Source: a virus
Strand: one strand, 5' to 3'
DNA: 43,309 bases
IMG/VR virus record: IMGVR_UViG_3300028392_001847
Coordinates: 1 to 43,309 of that record
Shown here: positions 6,483-15,066 of the stretch, piece after piece
How positions within the stretch are numbered: position 1 is the first letter of the stretch
How the letters are laid out: each line of letters begins with the position of its first letter
Notes under the pieces: generated by a model
What the model was told of the DNA's origin: nothing
The model's input: the letters and a program-made list of their open reading frames with translations, nothing else
Databases searched by the model: none
Position numbers and translations under genes: made by a program

Positions 6483-7457
6483 ATGCAAATTAGAGACTTA
6501 TCAAAACCTGTTACTAGCAAGCGTTTAAATGAAAGTATGGCAAAGAAATTTGGCTATACTATTAATTTCGAACAATTCAGCGATGTCCAACTAGAGGACG
6601 CTCGCAATAAGCTACGTACTAAAATTAGTCAGCTTGAAGTTAATGAAAGCTATGACGGAATGCTAGAAAGCACTGAATATCAAAAAACACGACTAATGTT
6701 AGACTGTGTTAACCAGGCAATTTTAGAAAGAGAAGATTGTTGTGATGCATGCAACAAGAATCCATGTGAGTGCGATGAAGAAGAACATGAACACAAGGCT
6801 GAGAAGAAAGCAGAACTACGTAAAAAAGTACACGCAGATAAATTAAAAGAAAAAGCTATGGAGCATTCAGTTCCTGAGTCATGGATTGATTCAGCTATTG
6901 AGCGCATTGAATTAGGCGAATCAGATGAAGAAGAACTCACAGCAGAATTAACAACACGATATGATCTAAGTGAAGCAGTGGCTAATCATATTGTATACCT
7001 AGCAGAAGGCGAAGAAGACAAAGCTGAAGTTATCATGGCAACAAAAGATATGGTTGACCGTATCACAGGCTGGCTAGAAGATGTGGCTGCAATGAAAGCA
7101 GAACAACTACTAGAATTAACAGACTCTATAAGAGAAACCCTAGGCAGCGATGTTGCGCAACAATATACAGAACAAGTAAAACCAGCCCTTGAAGCAATTT
7201 ATACAGCATTAGAAACAAGCCGTCAAGGCTTGTCAGGCGCATTGGCACTAGTATCAGGCGGTGAGGCTCCAACAATGGGCGGTGCTCCAGCAGGCGGCGG
7301 TATGCCTCCAGTTGGTGCTCCAGAAGCAGGCGGCGAAATGGGCGGCACTCCAGAAGAAGCAGGCGCAATGCCAGCTCCAGACGCTGGCCGTGAAAAGCGT
7401 GAAAGTGTCGACTACAGTCGTCGACTAGGCATGTTACTGAACTCAAAAAAAAAGTAA
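6483..7457 (+). CDS. Probable virion core/structural protein with Cys cluster
   Basis: This 324-residue acidic, largely helical protein has a distinct N-terminal domain (1-85), a compact CCDACNKNPCECDEEE cluster near residues 86-101 that could bind zinc, a charged Lys/Glu linker, a helical domain (about 180-255: DMVDRITGWLEDVAAMKAEQ...) and a Gly/Pro/Ala-rich tail (GGAPAGGGMPPVGAP...). From memory the MVDR(I/V)TGW segment recurs in unassigned marine T4-like proteins. It has its own full TATAAATA late promoter. Its bulk charge and low-complexity tail fit a prohead core or internal protein, which remains inference. Confidence 0.7.
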   Translation: MQIRDLSKPVTSKRLNESMAKKFGYTINFEQFSDVQLEDARNKLRTKISQLEVNESYDGMLESTEYQKTRLMLDCVNQAILEREDCCDACNKNPCECDEEEHEHKAEKKAELRKKVHADKLKEKAMEHSVPESWIDSAIERIELGESDEEELTAELTTRYDLSEAVANHIVYLAEGEEDKAEVIMATKDMVDRITGWLEDVAAMKAEQLLELTDSIRETLGSDVAQQYTEQVKPALEAIYTALETSRQGLSGALALVSGGEAPTMGGAPAGGGMPPVGAPEAGGEMGGTPEEAGAMPAPDAGREKRESVDYSRRLGMLLNSKKK

Positions 7458-7465
7458 TTGAAAGT

Positions 7466-7777
7466 ATGGGCGACCCATTAGTGGCAACACTAATGAGTCT
7501 CCAAGCTAATGCCAATAACAAAAATGCCCAAGGTTCTTACACCTGGGATGCAATAAACTCCATTAGTAAAAATCAAGGTGCTCCGATGATCCGTTACGAT
7601 CAGTTTGCCGCACGTTGGGAAAATGATCCTATGCTTAAACAGATCGTTGATCGCTTTGACGGGCACGGTTTAGTAATCAAAACCAATGCCGCCGAACCTG
7701 AAAAGCATGGCGGCAACAAGAAAAGCAAAATAAGCCAAATGGCTAAAAGAGCTACAGGCAAAGCATTAAAGAAATAA
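7466..7777 (+). CDS. Small basic phage protein of unknown function
   Basis: This 103-residue protein begins MGDPLVATLMSLQANANNKN and ends in a very basic, Gly-containing tail (EKHGGNKKSKISQMAKRATG). It follows the preceding gene by 8 nt and is likely co-transcribed with it from the late promoter at 6448. The middle part (YTWDAINSIS, YDQFAARWENDPMLKQIVDRF) is helical and reads like a helical DNA- or protein-binding module. No recognisable family. Confidence 0.7.
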   Translation: MGDPLVATLMSLQANANNKNAQGSYTWDAINSISKNQGAPMIRYDQFAARWENDPMLKQIVDRFDGHGLVIKTNAAEPEKHGGNKKSKISQMAKRATGKALKK

Positions 7778-7780
7778 CGT

Positions 7781-8452
7781 ATGCCCATACCTTCAACACA
7801 TTGGTATACAAAACCTGACACTCCTATAATATTACTAGGAAGTATTGAAAGGTCAATACTTGAACCACTTGCAACCTATATATTAGGTAACATAAAAGCA
7901 GAACGAGTAAGAAGATATCCAGAATGGTGGGATGGAATACATTGGATGCAGTTTCCTTTTTTCTTTCGAAAATATCAAGATCACATGCACTTATTAGATA
8001 ATCCTGCGAACGAAAATAAGTACGATCAAATAGTAAAAATAAACGAGTTATCTCAAGATATATTTGCTAGAGTTGAAGAGCTAAATCCTGGATTCAGTAT
8101 CTATCTAGCCGAAGTTAATTACATGTCGCCCGCGGCTTGCATTAAAGCTCACGTAGATAATTCCACTGGAGAATTTTGGTGGATAAACATGACTCGCAGA
8201 GTGCATGTGCCAATCACTACCAATGCTGAAACTATGATGACTTGTGGCAATATGTCTATGTGTATGGAAATTGGGTCAGTATATGAGTTTAATAATATAG
8301 TAATGCATTCTGGCGCCAACAATGGCACCAGTCCGAGAACCCACATAGTATTAGATCTTGTTCCAACTGAATATTTTGATGAATTTGAAAATTATATAGT
8401 AAACATATTTTGGAAAGGAAATAGTCAAGGAAAATCATGGTGGACAAAATAA
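7781..8452 (+). CDS. 2-oxoglutarate/Fe(II) oxygenase, copy 1
   Basis: This 223-residue protein has the double-stranded beta-helix facial triad: HVD at 124-126 and a distal His at 176 (VMHSGANN), with Arg186 in PRTHIVLDL as the likely 2-oxoglutarate salt-bridge residue. The overall pattern matches the aspartyl/asparaginyl beta-hydroxylase-like family, whose members hydroxylate protein side chains. The substrate is unknown; host or phage protein modification is possible. It is followed at once by a paralogue (8474-9148) with the same N-terminus (STHWYTKPDTPIILLG), so this is a tandem duplication. No SD is evident before either copy. Confidence 0.88.
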   Translation: MPIPSTHWYTKPDTPIILLGSIERSILEPLATYILGNIKAERVRRYPEWWDGIHWMQFPFFFRKYQDHMHLLDNPANENKYDQIVKINELSQDIFARVEELNPGFSIYLAEVNYMSPAACIKAHVDNSTGEFWWINMTRRVHVPITTNAETMMTCGNMSMCMEIGSVYEFNNIVMHSGANNGTSPRTHIVLDLVPTEYFDEFENYIVNIFWKGNSQGKSWWTK

Positions 8453-8473
8453 AGCCGTTATCCTTAAAAAACT

Positions 8474-9148
8474 ATGCTCACACCTTCAACACATTGGTAC
8501 ACTAAACCAGATACTCCTATAATATTACTAGGCGATATTGATAAATCTATGCTAGAGCCTCTTGCCGCCTGTGTGGCAGGCAACCTAAGAGAAGAACGCA
8601 CACAGCATTTTCCAGAAAAGTTTAAAGGTATACACTGGCATCAGTTTCCATTCTTCTTTCGCACATACTCGCATAAATTTAAAAAACTTCACCCTGCTTT
8701 AACAACAAAGTATTTTGAGGAAATTTCAGAAATATACGATGTATGCGAGGGTATATTTACTAGAGTTGAAGAATTAAATCCAGGATTTTCCATCTATATC
8801 GCAGACATAAACTATATGGCTCCGGGAACAGCAATTAAGCCTCATATAGATAATGAAGACGGATCTGTATGGTGGTTTACTATGACTAAGAGGGTACATG
8901 TACCTATTACCACTAATGCTGACACTATAATGACTTGTGGCAATATGTCTATGTGTATGGAAATTGGATCAGTATATGAGTTTAACAATATGGTCACACA
9001 TTTTGGTGCTAATAATGGTTCTAGTTCTAGAACGCATGTTGTAATCGATTTAATCCCAACAGAGTATTTTGATGAATTTGAAAATTATATACGAACTATA
9101 GTTTGGAAAAAAAATAAAGGTTGGGACATTGCTTGGTATCAAAGATAG
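8474..9148 (+). CDS. 2-oxoglutarate/Fe(II) oxygenase, copy 2
   Basis: This 224-residue paralogue of the preceding gene keeps the triad (HID near 125, distal His in VTHFGANNG, Arg in SSRTHVVIDL). The two proteins differ mainly in residues about 35-95 and near the C-terminus. One internal stretch, centred on the CGNMSMCMEIGSVYEFNN peptide, is almost identical at the DNA level (8239-8297 versus 8933-8991, about two mismatches), much closer than the surrounding sequence. This suggests gene conversion or a constrained site. The copies may have different substrates. The unit ends here, before a sigma70-like promoter. Confidence 0.87.
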   Translation: MLTPSTHWYTKPDTPIILLGDIDKSMLEPLAACVAGNLREERTQHFPEKFKGIHWHQFPFFFRTYSHKFKKLHPALTTKYFEEISEIYDVCEGIFTRVEELNPGFSIYIADINYMAPGTAIKPHIDNEDGSVWWFTMTKRVHVPITTNADTIMTCGNMSMCMEIGSVYEFNNMVTHFGANNGSSSRTHVVIDLIPTEYFDEFENYIRTIVWKKNKGWDIAWYQR

Positions 9149-9169
9149 TACTAGCATCGCCAATAAAGA

Positions 9170-9198
9170 TTGACTTACACTATAAATTGTTGTATAAT
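9170..9198 (+). promoter_or_regulatory. Sigma70-like promoter with start codon 5 nt past the -10
   Basis: TTGACT, a 17-bp spacer and TATAAT (9193-9198). The ATG of the nuclease at 9204 lies 5 nt after the -10 box, so the predicted mRNA has no leader. Confidence 0.8.
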
Positions 9199-9203
9199 TA
9201 TTG

Positions 9204-9920
9204 ATGACTTTATTAAAAGAACGGTATAACTACGAACCTATCAATAGAGAAAGCGTAGAAGGTAAGAGACTGTATGCACTACCAGATGGTAGCAAAGTTC
9301 CTAGTGTAACTACAATCCTAGACAAAACCAAAAGCGAAGAAAAGAAGCAAGCACTTGCTAATTGGAAAAAACGTGTCGGCGAAGTTAAAGCACAAGAAAT
9401 CGTAACTGAAGCGGCCGGTCGTGGCACACGTATGCACAAGTTCCTAGAGGACTATGTCAAACAGGGCTCTATCAACGAACCTGGAACAAATCCTTATAGT
9501 ATACAAAGTCACAAGATGGCCAAGGTTGTTATTGAACAAGGGTTGTCTAATGTCAACGAAGTCTGGGGTGTGGAAGTTCCCTTGTACTATCCCGGAATAT
9601 ATGCTGGAACTACTGACGGCTGCGGGCTTCATCTAAATGACGAAGCTATCCTAGATTACAAGCAAACAAATAAAGCTAAAAAAGAAGAGTGGATTGAAGA
9701 TTATTATCTGCAATTAACTGCCTATGCGCTAGCCCACAATAAAGTACACGGAAGTAATATACGCAAAGGTGTCGTGCTAATGTGTATTAAGCCGCCTGAA
9801 ATCAAGCCATTAATTTGGGGAGATCCTGTATATCAGGAATTTATATTAAAACCTGAAGATTTTAGCTATTGGGAAGCTAAGTGGTGGGACAAGGTGGAAC
9901 AATACTACAAACAGATGTGA
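9204..9920 (+). CDS. PD-(D/E)XK exonuclease, Cas4/RecB-like
   Basis: This 238-residue protein fits the single-domain phage exonuclease family of the PD-(D/E)XK superfamily. An early helix carries GRGTRMHKFLEDYV (about 73-86), the conserved G.xH element. The catalytic core is AGTTDGCGLH (Asp near 140) followed by AILDYKQTNKAKK (D-x-K near 150-152). A QLTAYALAHN helix (about 168-177) matches the conserved Q-xx-xY motif. It would degrade or process DNA ends in recombination or host DNA breakdown. It has its own strong early-type promoter, unlike the late genes around it. The ATG was chosen over a TTG one codon upstream. Confidence 0.85.
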   Translation: MTLLKERYNYEPINRESVEGKRLYALPDGSKVPSVTTILDKTKSEEKKQALANWKKRVGEVKAQEIVTEAAGRGTRMHKFLEDYVKQGSINEPGTNPYSIQSHKMAKVVIEQGLSNVNEVWGVEVPLYYPGIYAGTTDGCGLHLNDEAILDYKQTNKAKKEEWIEDYYLQLTAYALAHNKVHGSNIRKGVVLMCIKPPEIKPLIWGDPVYQEFILKPEDFSYWEAKWWDKVEQYYKQM

Positions 9921-9921
9921 T

Positions 9922-9945
9922 AAATATCCTATATAGGGGATATTT
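9922..9945 (+). promoter_or_regulatory. Late promoter motif and SD-containing leader hairpin
   Basis: TAAATA (9921-9926) starts an 8-bp inverted repeat, AAATATCC / GGATATTT, with an 8-nt loop. The SD-like AGGGGA (9935-9940) lies at the loop and 3' arm just before the ATG at 9948, so folding could mask it. Confidence 0.5.
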
Positions 9946-9947
9946 CC

Positions 9948-11873
9948 ATGGCTGTTGTCCAAATTTCAAGAATACAAATACGTCGCGGGCAAGCACAGAC
10001 CGGCACAGGGTTACCGCAACTGGCCAGCGGAGAAATGGCATGGGCCGTGGACACCCAAGAATTATACATTGGTAACGGAAGTGTTGCTGAAGGTGCTCCT
10101 GCTGTTGGTAATACTAAGATTGTTACACAAAACGATCTAACAGCTCAGGGGAATTTATTAGGGCTAGTGCAGTATGCCTACAAGGCCACAGACAGTACTA
10201 TCGTCACAGGTCCTAATGTAAACTCCCAAATAACTCGCTCTATACAAGCAAGGTTTGACGATCAGGTCAATACTGCGGAGTTTGGAGCTACTGGTAATGG
10301 TGTATCTAATGATACAGTAGCATTACAACGTGCAATTAATCAATTATTTTTAAATGTAACGAAATCAAGTGCAACGAATCTTGATGGAACTCCGCTTATT
10401 GCTGCCGCAAAAACTAGAGTAACGCTGACTATCCCTCCAGGAATTTACTTAACAACAAGTCCATTATACATTCCAAGCTATGCTACCCTTGTTGGGGCAG
10501 GTGCCGATAAAACATTTATATATTATAACCCAGTAATTACAATCCAAGGTAGTACAATTAACAACAGTGCTGTATTGTCAACAACATCTGCATCTGCCTA
10601 CTTGTTAGGCGCAACAGTAGTAGGAACAGGAATCCCAGCCAACACAGTGGTGTCGTCAGTGGTTGCTGGTGCTAGCATAACACTGAATAAGACTGCAACA
10701 GTATCATCCGGCGCAACTCTAAACACATTTACAGTGACTCCAGCACAGCCTGCTATCCAGTTAGTCAACGATGCAAGCACTGCTGGAAATCCTAGTAGTA
10801 TAAGTAACACATTAGGAACTACTCAGCCAAAAGGCATAACAATTAGTGATCTCAGTATTCGTGTTACCACAGGTCTTAATACTTGTATCCAACTCGATGC
10901 TGCCAAGGAATGTGTTTTTGAAAATATAAATCTCCGAGGTGCTACTGCCTTCAGTTCATTCAATGCACAGAGTTGCGGGATCACATTAAATGCAGTTAGT
11001 AATATTGTTACTTCAGACAGCAATAAATTTAAAAATATCAAACTTGACGGATTCAGTTACGGAGTATTTGCCAAGGGAGATATTTTAAACAACACATTTG
11101 ACAACATAAACACTAGTGATTGTTATACTGGATTTGGTTTAGGTATTGGTGCTAATGGCAGTACAGTTGGTCAACAATACGGACCAAGACAAACTACTAT
11201 TTCAAACAGTAAATTTTCTAATATCAAGCGCCAAGCTGTGTTTATAAACTTGGGCACTGGTAATGCAACTACCAATTGCAAATATATCAATGTGGGCAAC
11301 AACGGTGGTAGCAATGCATCAGCTTCGCAATATCCGCAGGTATGGTTCAACACATTTGGTAACTCCTCTCTAAACGATCAATCAGATCGAGCCGGTGATC
11401 TGTCTACGAGTAATTTATCACACCCATATGTTCCAGAAGTTGCAGGACACGCTTACTACAAATCATTTGGGCAACAACAAATATTGTTGGGGCAGGTGAT
11501 TAATCCAGTTATGGCATTTAGATTACCTGTTTCAACTGATCAAAACGGGACTCCGATTGGCAGTATAAATTATGAAATTGAATATTTCTATCAAAGTATT
11601 TCTAATAATTTTACACGTCGCGGCATAATAACAATCTCAGCAAACATTGACAGCAGAGTTATCCAATTGAGTGACGAATACGATTTTGCCGGCACAGATC
11701 CAAATAACCAAAATTCAATTCTATTATCATTCTCAGCTAGTTTTTTAGATCAAACTGGCGGTAATTATGTAGGCGGGGCCGGCCAAGTGCCTTATTCTAT
11801 TTCAGTTAAGTATCAAAATCTATTAACCGGCGATGCTGGATATTTCAATTATACCTACTTCACTGCGCTGTAA
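9948..11873 (+). CDS. Tail fibre/tailspike-like beta-helix protein
   Basis: This 641-residue protein opens with the fibre-type N-terminal module of marine T4-like phages (ISRIQIRRGQAQTGTGLPQL and then SGEMAWAVDTQELYIGNG), which usually attaches to the tail. From about 105 it shifts to a pectate-lyase-type beta-helix: VNTAEFGATGNGVSNDTVAL, IPPGIYLTTSPLYIP, then many Asn/Gly/Thr-rich repeats to about residue 490. A C-terminal beta domain follows. It should be a receptor-binding or host-polysaccharide-contacting virion protein. No catalytic residues can be assigned. The leader has a late motif and hairpin. The Ser/Thr/Asn-rich composition differs from neighbouring enzymes, as is common for fibres. 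Confidence 0.85.
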   Translation: MAVVQISRIQIRRGQAQTGTGLPQLASGEMAWAVDTQELYIGNGSVAEGAPAVGNTKIVTQNDLTAQGNLLGLVQYAYKATDSTIVTGPNVNSQITRSIQARFDDQVNTAEFGATGNGVSNDTVALQRAINQLFLNVTKSSATNLDGTPLIAAAKTRVTLTIPPGIYLTTSPLYIPSYATLVGAGADKTFIYYNPVITIQGSTINNSAVLSTTSASAYLLGATVVGTGIPANTVVSSVVAGASITLNKTATVSSGATLNTFTVTPAQPAIQLVNDASTAGNPSSISNTLGTTQPKGITISDLSIRVTTGLNTCIQLDAAKECVFENINLRGATAFSSFNAQSCGITLNAVSNIVTSDSNKFKNIKLDGFSYGVFAKGDILNNTFDNINTSDCYTGFGLGIGANGSTVGQQYGPRQTTISNSKFSNIKRQAVFINLGTGNATTNCKYINVGNNGGSNASASQYPQVWFNTFGNSSLNDQSDRAGDLSTSNLSHPYVPEVAGHAYYKSFGQQQILLGQVINPVMAFRLPVSTDQNGTPIGSINYEIEYFYQSISNNFTRRGIITISANIDSRVIQLSDEYDFAGTDPNNQNSILLSFSASFLDQTGGNYVGGAGQVPYSISVKYQNLLTGDAGYFNYTYFTAL

Positions 11874-11882
11874 CCGATTGAG

Positions 11883-11911
11883 TAGACATTGTCTATAAAT
11901 GCGTATATAAT
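11883..11911 (+). promoter_or_regulatory. Sigma70-like promoter for the nrd operon
   Basis: TAGACA, 17-bp spacer, TATAAT (11906-11911). An inverted repeat ATTCGT/ACGAAT (about 11910-11930) covers the expected start site and may bind a regulator. A late motif TAAATA also occurs at 11958-11963, about 53 nt before nrdA. Confidence 0.65.
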
Positions 11912-11957
11912 TCGTGTTAATATAACGAATAAGATGTAGAAGGCCATGTCTCATCAC

Positions 11958-11963
11958 TAAATA
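11958..11963 (+). promoter_or_regulatory. Late promoter motif upstream of nrdA
   Basis: CACTAAATACTTTT, 53 nt before the nrdA start. Together with the sigma70-like promoter this allows early and late expression. Confidence 0.45.
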
Positions 11964-12016
11964 CTTTTCTAAACAAACAAATTAAGTAAAGTATAAACAA
12001 TTTAGAATAGGTAATA

Positions 12017-14338
12017 ATGAGCAAGATAACAGTAATTAAGAGAAACGGCAGCCGGGAGCCGTTAGCAGTTGAGAAATGGCAAGCTCAAATAACCAAAGTC
12101 TGTCAAGGCATAGCAGACGTCAGTCAAAGTATGATTGAAATCAAGAGTCAGCCGCACTTCTATGATGGAATTACCACTAGCGAAATTGACAACATTACCC
12201 TACGTGCTATCGTAGATTTGATCGATGTAGAATCAAATCCAGATGTAGGCCACACCAATTATCAATATGTAGCAGGTAAACAGCGTCTCAGCATCTTGCG
12301 TAAAGATGTATACGGACAATACCAAGTCCCAAGTCTTTTCTCTATTGTACAAAAGAATGTGGCCACAGGCCTGTATACTCCAGAACTATTAGAATGGTAC
12401 TCAGAAGACGACTGGAACCGGATGAATGACATGCTGGATCATGAAAAAGATGAACAGTATGGTTATGCGGCTATTGAACAGCTAATCGAAAAATATCTAG
12501 TAAAGAATCGCGCAACAAAACAAACTTATGAAACACCACAGATTAGATATATTATTGCCGCTGCCACTGTCTTCCACAAAGAAGAACCCAACTCAGCGAG
12601 AATGCGCTACATCAAAGAGTACTACCAAGCGGCTAGTGACGGGTTATTTACTCTTGCTACTCCTGTTCTTGCTGGGCTTGGTACTCCTACGAAACAATTT
12701 AGCAGTTGCGTTCTTATTAGATCAGATGATGATCTGGACAGTATTTTCGCGTCTGGTGAGATGATGGCCAAGTATGCCAGCAAACGTGCTGGCATTGGTT
12801 TAGAGATTGGACGACTACGTCCTTTGGGCAGTCCCATCCGCGGAGGTGAGATTATGCACACAGGTATGGTTCCATTCCTTAAGAAGTGGTTTGGAGATTT
12901 ACGCTCATGCAGTCAAGGAGGTATTCGCAATGCAAGTGCTACTGTATTTTATCCCATTTGGCATCATCAGTTTGATGACCTTATTGTTCTTAAAAACAAT
13001 CAAGGCACAGAGGAAACTAGAGTTCGACACATGGACTACGGAGTTGTCCTTAGCAAATTCTTTTGGCGCCGGTTCAAGAACAAAGAGAACATCACCTTCT
13101 TTGACCCGAATGAGGTACCAGACCTATATGAAGCCTTTTATCGTAACACAGCAGAATTTGAAGAACTGTATGTAAAATACGAAAAGCGTCGAGACCTACG
13201 TACCAAAACTATGAGTGCTGAAGAAGTATTCAAGAGTGGCATACTAAAAGAACGTACCGACACTGGTCGGATCTATCTTGTGTTCATCGACAATGTACAG
13301 AATCAAGGACCATTTGATCCTGAGTACCATACCATTTATCAAAGTAACTTATGCTGTGAAATACTTTTACCTACTAAATCTTTTAAACGTCTTGATGATG
13401 TGGACGGCCGCATTGCTCTTTGCACACTCGGCAGTATCAACTGGGGAGCCTTCCGCAATCCAGAAGACATGCGCCGTGCTTGCCGCATTTTACAGCGCAG
13501 TCTGTGCAACATACTTGACTACCAAGATTTTTTAAGTATTCAAAGCAAACTCAGTAATGATGAAATCCAACCCTTGGGTATTGGCGTAACTAATTTGGCC
13601 TATTGGCATGCCAAACGTGGACTACGTTATGGTGAAAAGGATGCACTACAAGATGTCAAGAGCTGGATGGAGCATCAAGCCTTTTACTTGACTGAAGCCA
13701 CAGTAGAACTAGCTAAAGAACGTGGGCCATGCACCCACAGTGATAAGACACGATATGGTCAAGGCATATTCCCTTGGGAATTACGAGCAGAGGGTGCTAA
13801 TGAACTAGCAAACTTTGCCCCAGAACTTGATTGGGAAACACTGCGAGTCAACATGAAACAGTACGGTGTTCGCAATGCCACATTGATGGCCATTGCCCCA
13901 GTCGAAAGCTCAAGCGTTGTTATAAACAGCACTAATGGAATTGAGTTACCCATGAGTTTAATCAGTGTTAAAGAAAGTAAAGCAGGCAGTTTTATTCAAG
14001 TTGTTCCAGAGTATCATAAACTCAAGAACAAGTATCAACTCATGTGGGAACAAAAAGACTGCGACGGCTATTTGAAAACAGCCAGTGTGTTAGCCGCTTA
14101 TGTTGATCAAAGCATCAGCACTAACACATTCTATAATCCTGCGCATTGGGCGGATCGTAAAGTACCGACTACTTTAATTATTAAGAACTTAATGCAAGCA
14201 CATGCATGGGGACTAAAGACATTCTACTACAGTTTGATCAACAAAGCGGGCAGTAAAGCAGTACAAGAAGATGCGCCTGCGATGTTAGAACCAATTGACT
14301 TTGATAATGAAGAAGATTGTGAGAGTTGTAAGTTATGA
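12017..14338 (+). CDS. nrdA: Ribonucleoside-diphosphate reductase alpha subunit, class Ia
   Basis: This 773-residue protein is the catalytic subunit that reduces NDPs to dNDPs. The N-terminus (ITVIKRNGSREPLAVEKW) is an ATP-cone allosteric domain. Active-site elements are present: FSSCVLI (redox Cys), NLCCEI (thiyl-radical Cys plus Glu), ALCTLGSINW (second redox Cys) and TFYYS with the radical-relay tyrosines. The C-terminal CESCKL carries the shuttle cysteine pair reduced by glutaredoxin, which this phage also encodes at 16828. Length is normal for the family (about 760). Transcription likely starts at 11912-11920. The end overlaps the SGNH gene by ATGA. Confidence 0.97.
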   Translation: MSKITVIKRNGSREPLAVEKWQAQITKVCQGIADVSQSMIEIKSQPHFYDGITTSEIDNITLRAIVDLIDVESNPDVGHTNYQYVAGKQRLSILRKDVYGQYQVPSLFSIVQKNVATGLYTPELLEWYSEDDWNRMNDMLDHEKDEQYGYAAIEQLIEKYLVKNRATKQTYETPQIRYIIAAATVFHKEEPNSARMRYIKEYYQAASDGLFTLATPVLAGLGTPTKQFSSCVLIRSDDDLDSIFASGEMMAKYASKRAGIGLEIGRLRPLGSPIRGGEIMHTGMVPFLKKWFGDLRSCSQGGIRNASATVFYPIWHHQFDDLIVLKNNQGTEETRVRHMDYGVVLSKFFWRRFKNKENITFFDPNEVPDLYEAFYRNTAEFEELYVKYEKRRDLRTKTMSAEEVFKSGILKERTDTGRIYLVFIDNVQNQGPFDPEYHTIYQSNLCCEILLPTKSFKRLDDVDGRIALCTLGSINWGAFRNPEDMRRACRILQRSLCNILDYQDFLSIQSKLSNDEIQPLGIGVTNLAYWHAKRGLRYGEKDALQDVKSWMEHQAFYLTEATVELAKERGPCTHSDKTRYGQGIFPWELRAEGANELANFAPELDWETLRVNMKQYGVRNATLMAIAPVESSSVVINSTNGIELPMSLISVKESKAGSFIQVVPEYHKLKNKYQLMWEQKDCDGYLKTASVLAAYVDQSISTNTFYNPAHWADRKVPTTLIIKNLMQAHAWGLKTFYYSLINKAGSKAVQEDAPAMLEPIDFDNEEDCESCKL

Positions 14339-15042
14339 AAATAGGATTTTTTGGGGATAGTTTTTGTTCAGTGCTAGACAAGCGCCATGGCGGATTTGCT
14401 ACCAACGGTGTATGGCCTACCTATGAAACCTACATTAAAAAATTACAAAATCACTATCAAGCAGAGATCGTCAACATAGGACTTGCGGGAAGTTCTATCT
14501 ATGATACAATATTAATGCAAATTACTCCTTTTATTCAAGAGCAAACAATACCCGATGTATGTATATTCGTTTGGACTAGTAAAGATCGGTTGTTTCATAA
14601 AAATGTTCGAGACATAGTTTTTACAAAAATTATACACGGAAATGAAACCGGGCCAGTATGGAAGGCGGCCGAGCAATATTATAGATATCTGTACGATACA
14701 GAACTAGTAGATTTTCAAATGAAATCAGCTATGTATTATTTTGACAATACAATCTTACCTTTATTCCCACCATCGACAAAAATTATTCATTTATGGTCTT
14801 ACCATGAGATGTGGTGCTGGGCTGGGGAGTATCATTATCGATGGACTAACGGATTAGAAATTCGTCCAGCATTAGATAGAATAAGTATATCTAACGGTAA
14901 TACTATTGGCGGAGTAATAGGTGATCCAGCATGGAATCATCTAGATGGGGAAGGACGAAATGAAATTGTTTTCAATTGGATACGAGATGCAATAGATAAC
15001 TATAGCACAGGGAAATTAATAACCAATGAACTACCTGGATGA
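14335..15042 (+). CDS. SGNH/GDSL-type hydrolase-like protein
   Basis: This 235-residue protein has block I as GFFGDSFCS (residues 4-12, Ser near 9), a Gly-containing block II in NIGLAGSSIYD (about 47-57), and a late GDPAWNHLDGEGRNE (Asp and His of block V). An Asn block is less clear. SGNH enzymes are esterases or acyl/acetyl hydrolases; substrate unknown. It sits between nrdA and nrdB, coupled to nrdA by an ATGA overlap, so it looks like an insertion into the nrd operon. No signal peptide, so it should act in the cytoplasm unless it is a virion component. Confidence 0.78.
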   Translation: MKIGFFGDSFCSVLDKRHGGFATNGVWPTYETYIKKLQNHYQAEIVNIGLAGSSIYDTILMQITPFIQEQTIPDVCIFVWTSKDRLFHKNVRDIVFTKIIHGNETGPVWKAAEQYYRYLYDTELVDFQMKSAMYYFDNTILPLFPPSTKIIHLWSYHEMWCWAGEYHYRWTNGLEIRPALDRISISNGNTIGGVIGDPAWNHLDGEGRNEIVFNWIRDAIDNYSTGKLITNELPG

Positions 15043-15066
15043 ACAACTTGCATCAGGAAAATATTA

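Noticed and set aside
7781-9148. The twin oxygenases as an assembly duplication
   Set aside because: The copies differ over most of their length, so they are true paralogues; only a short patch is nearly identical.
9170-9198. Promoter belonging to a longer transcript with the ATG further downstream
   Set aside because: The residues right after the ATG at 9204 are protein-like and no later in-frame ATG with an SD was found before the conserved domain, so the short distance was accepted.
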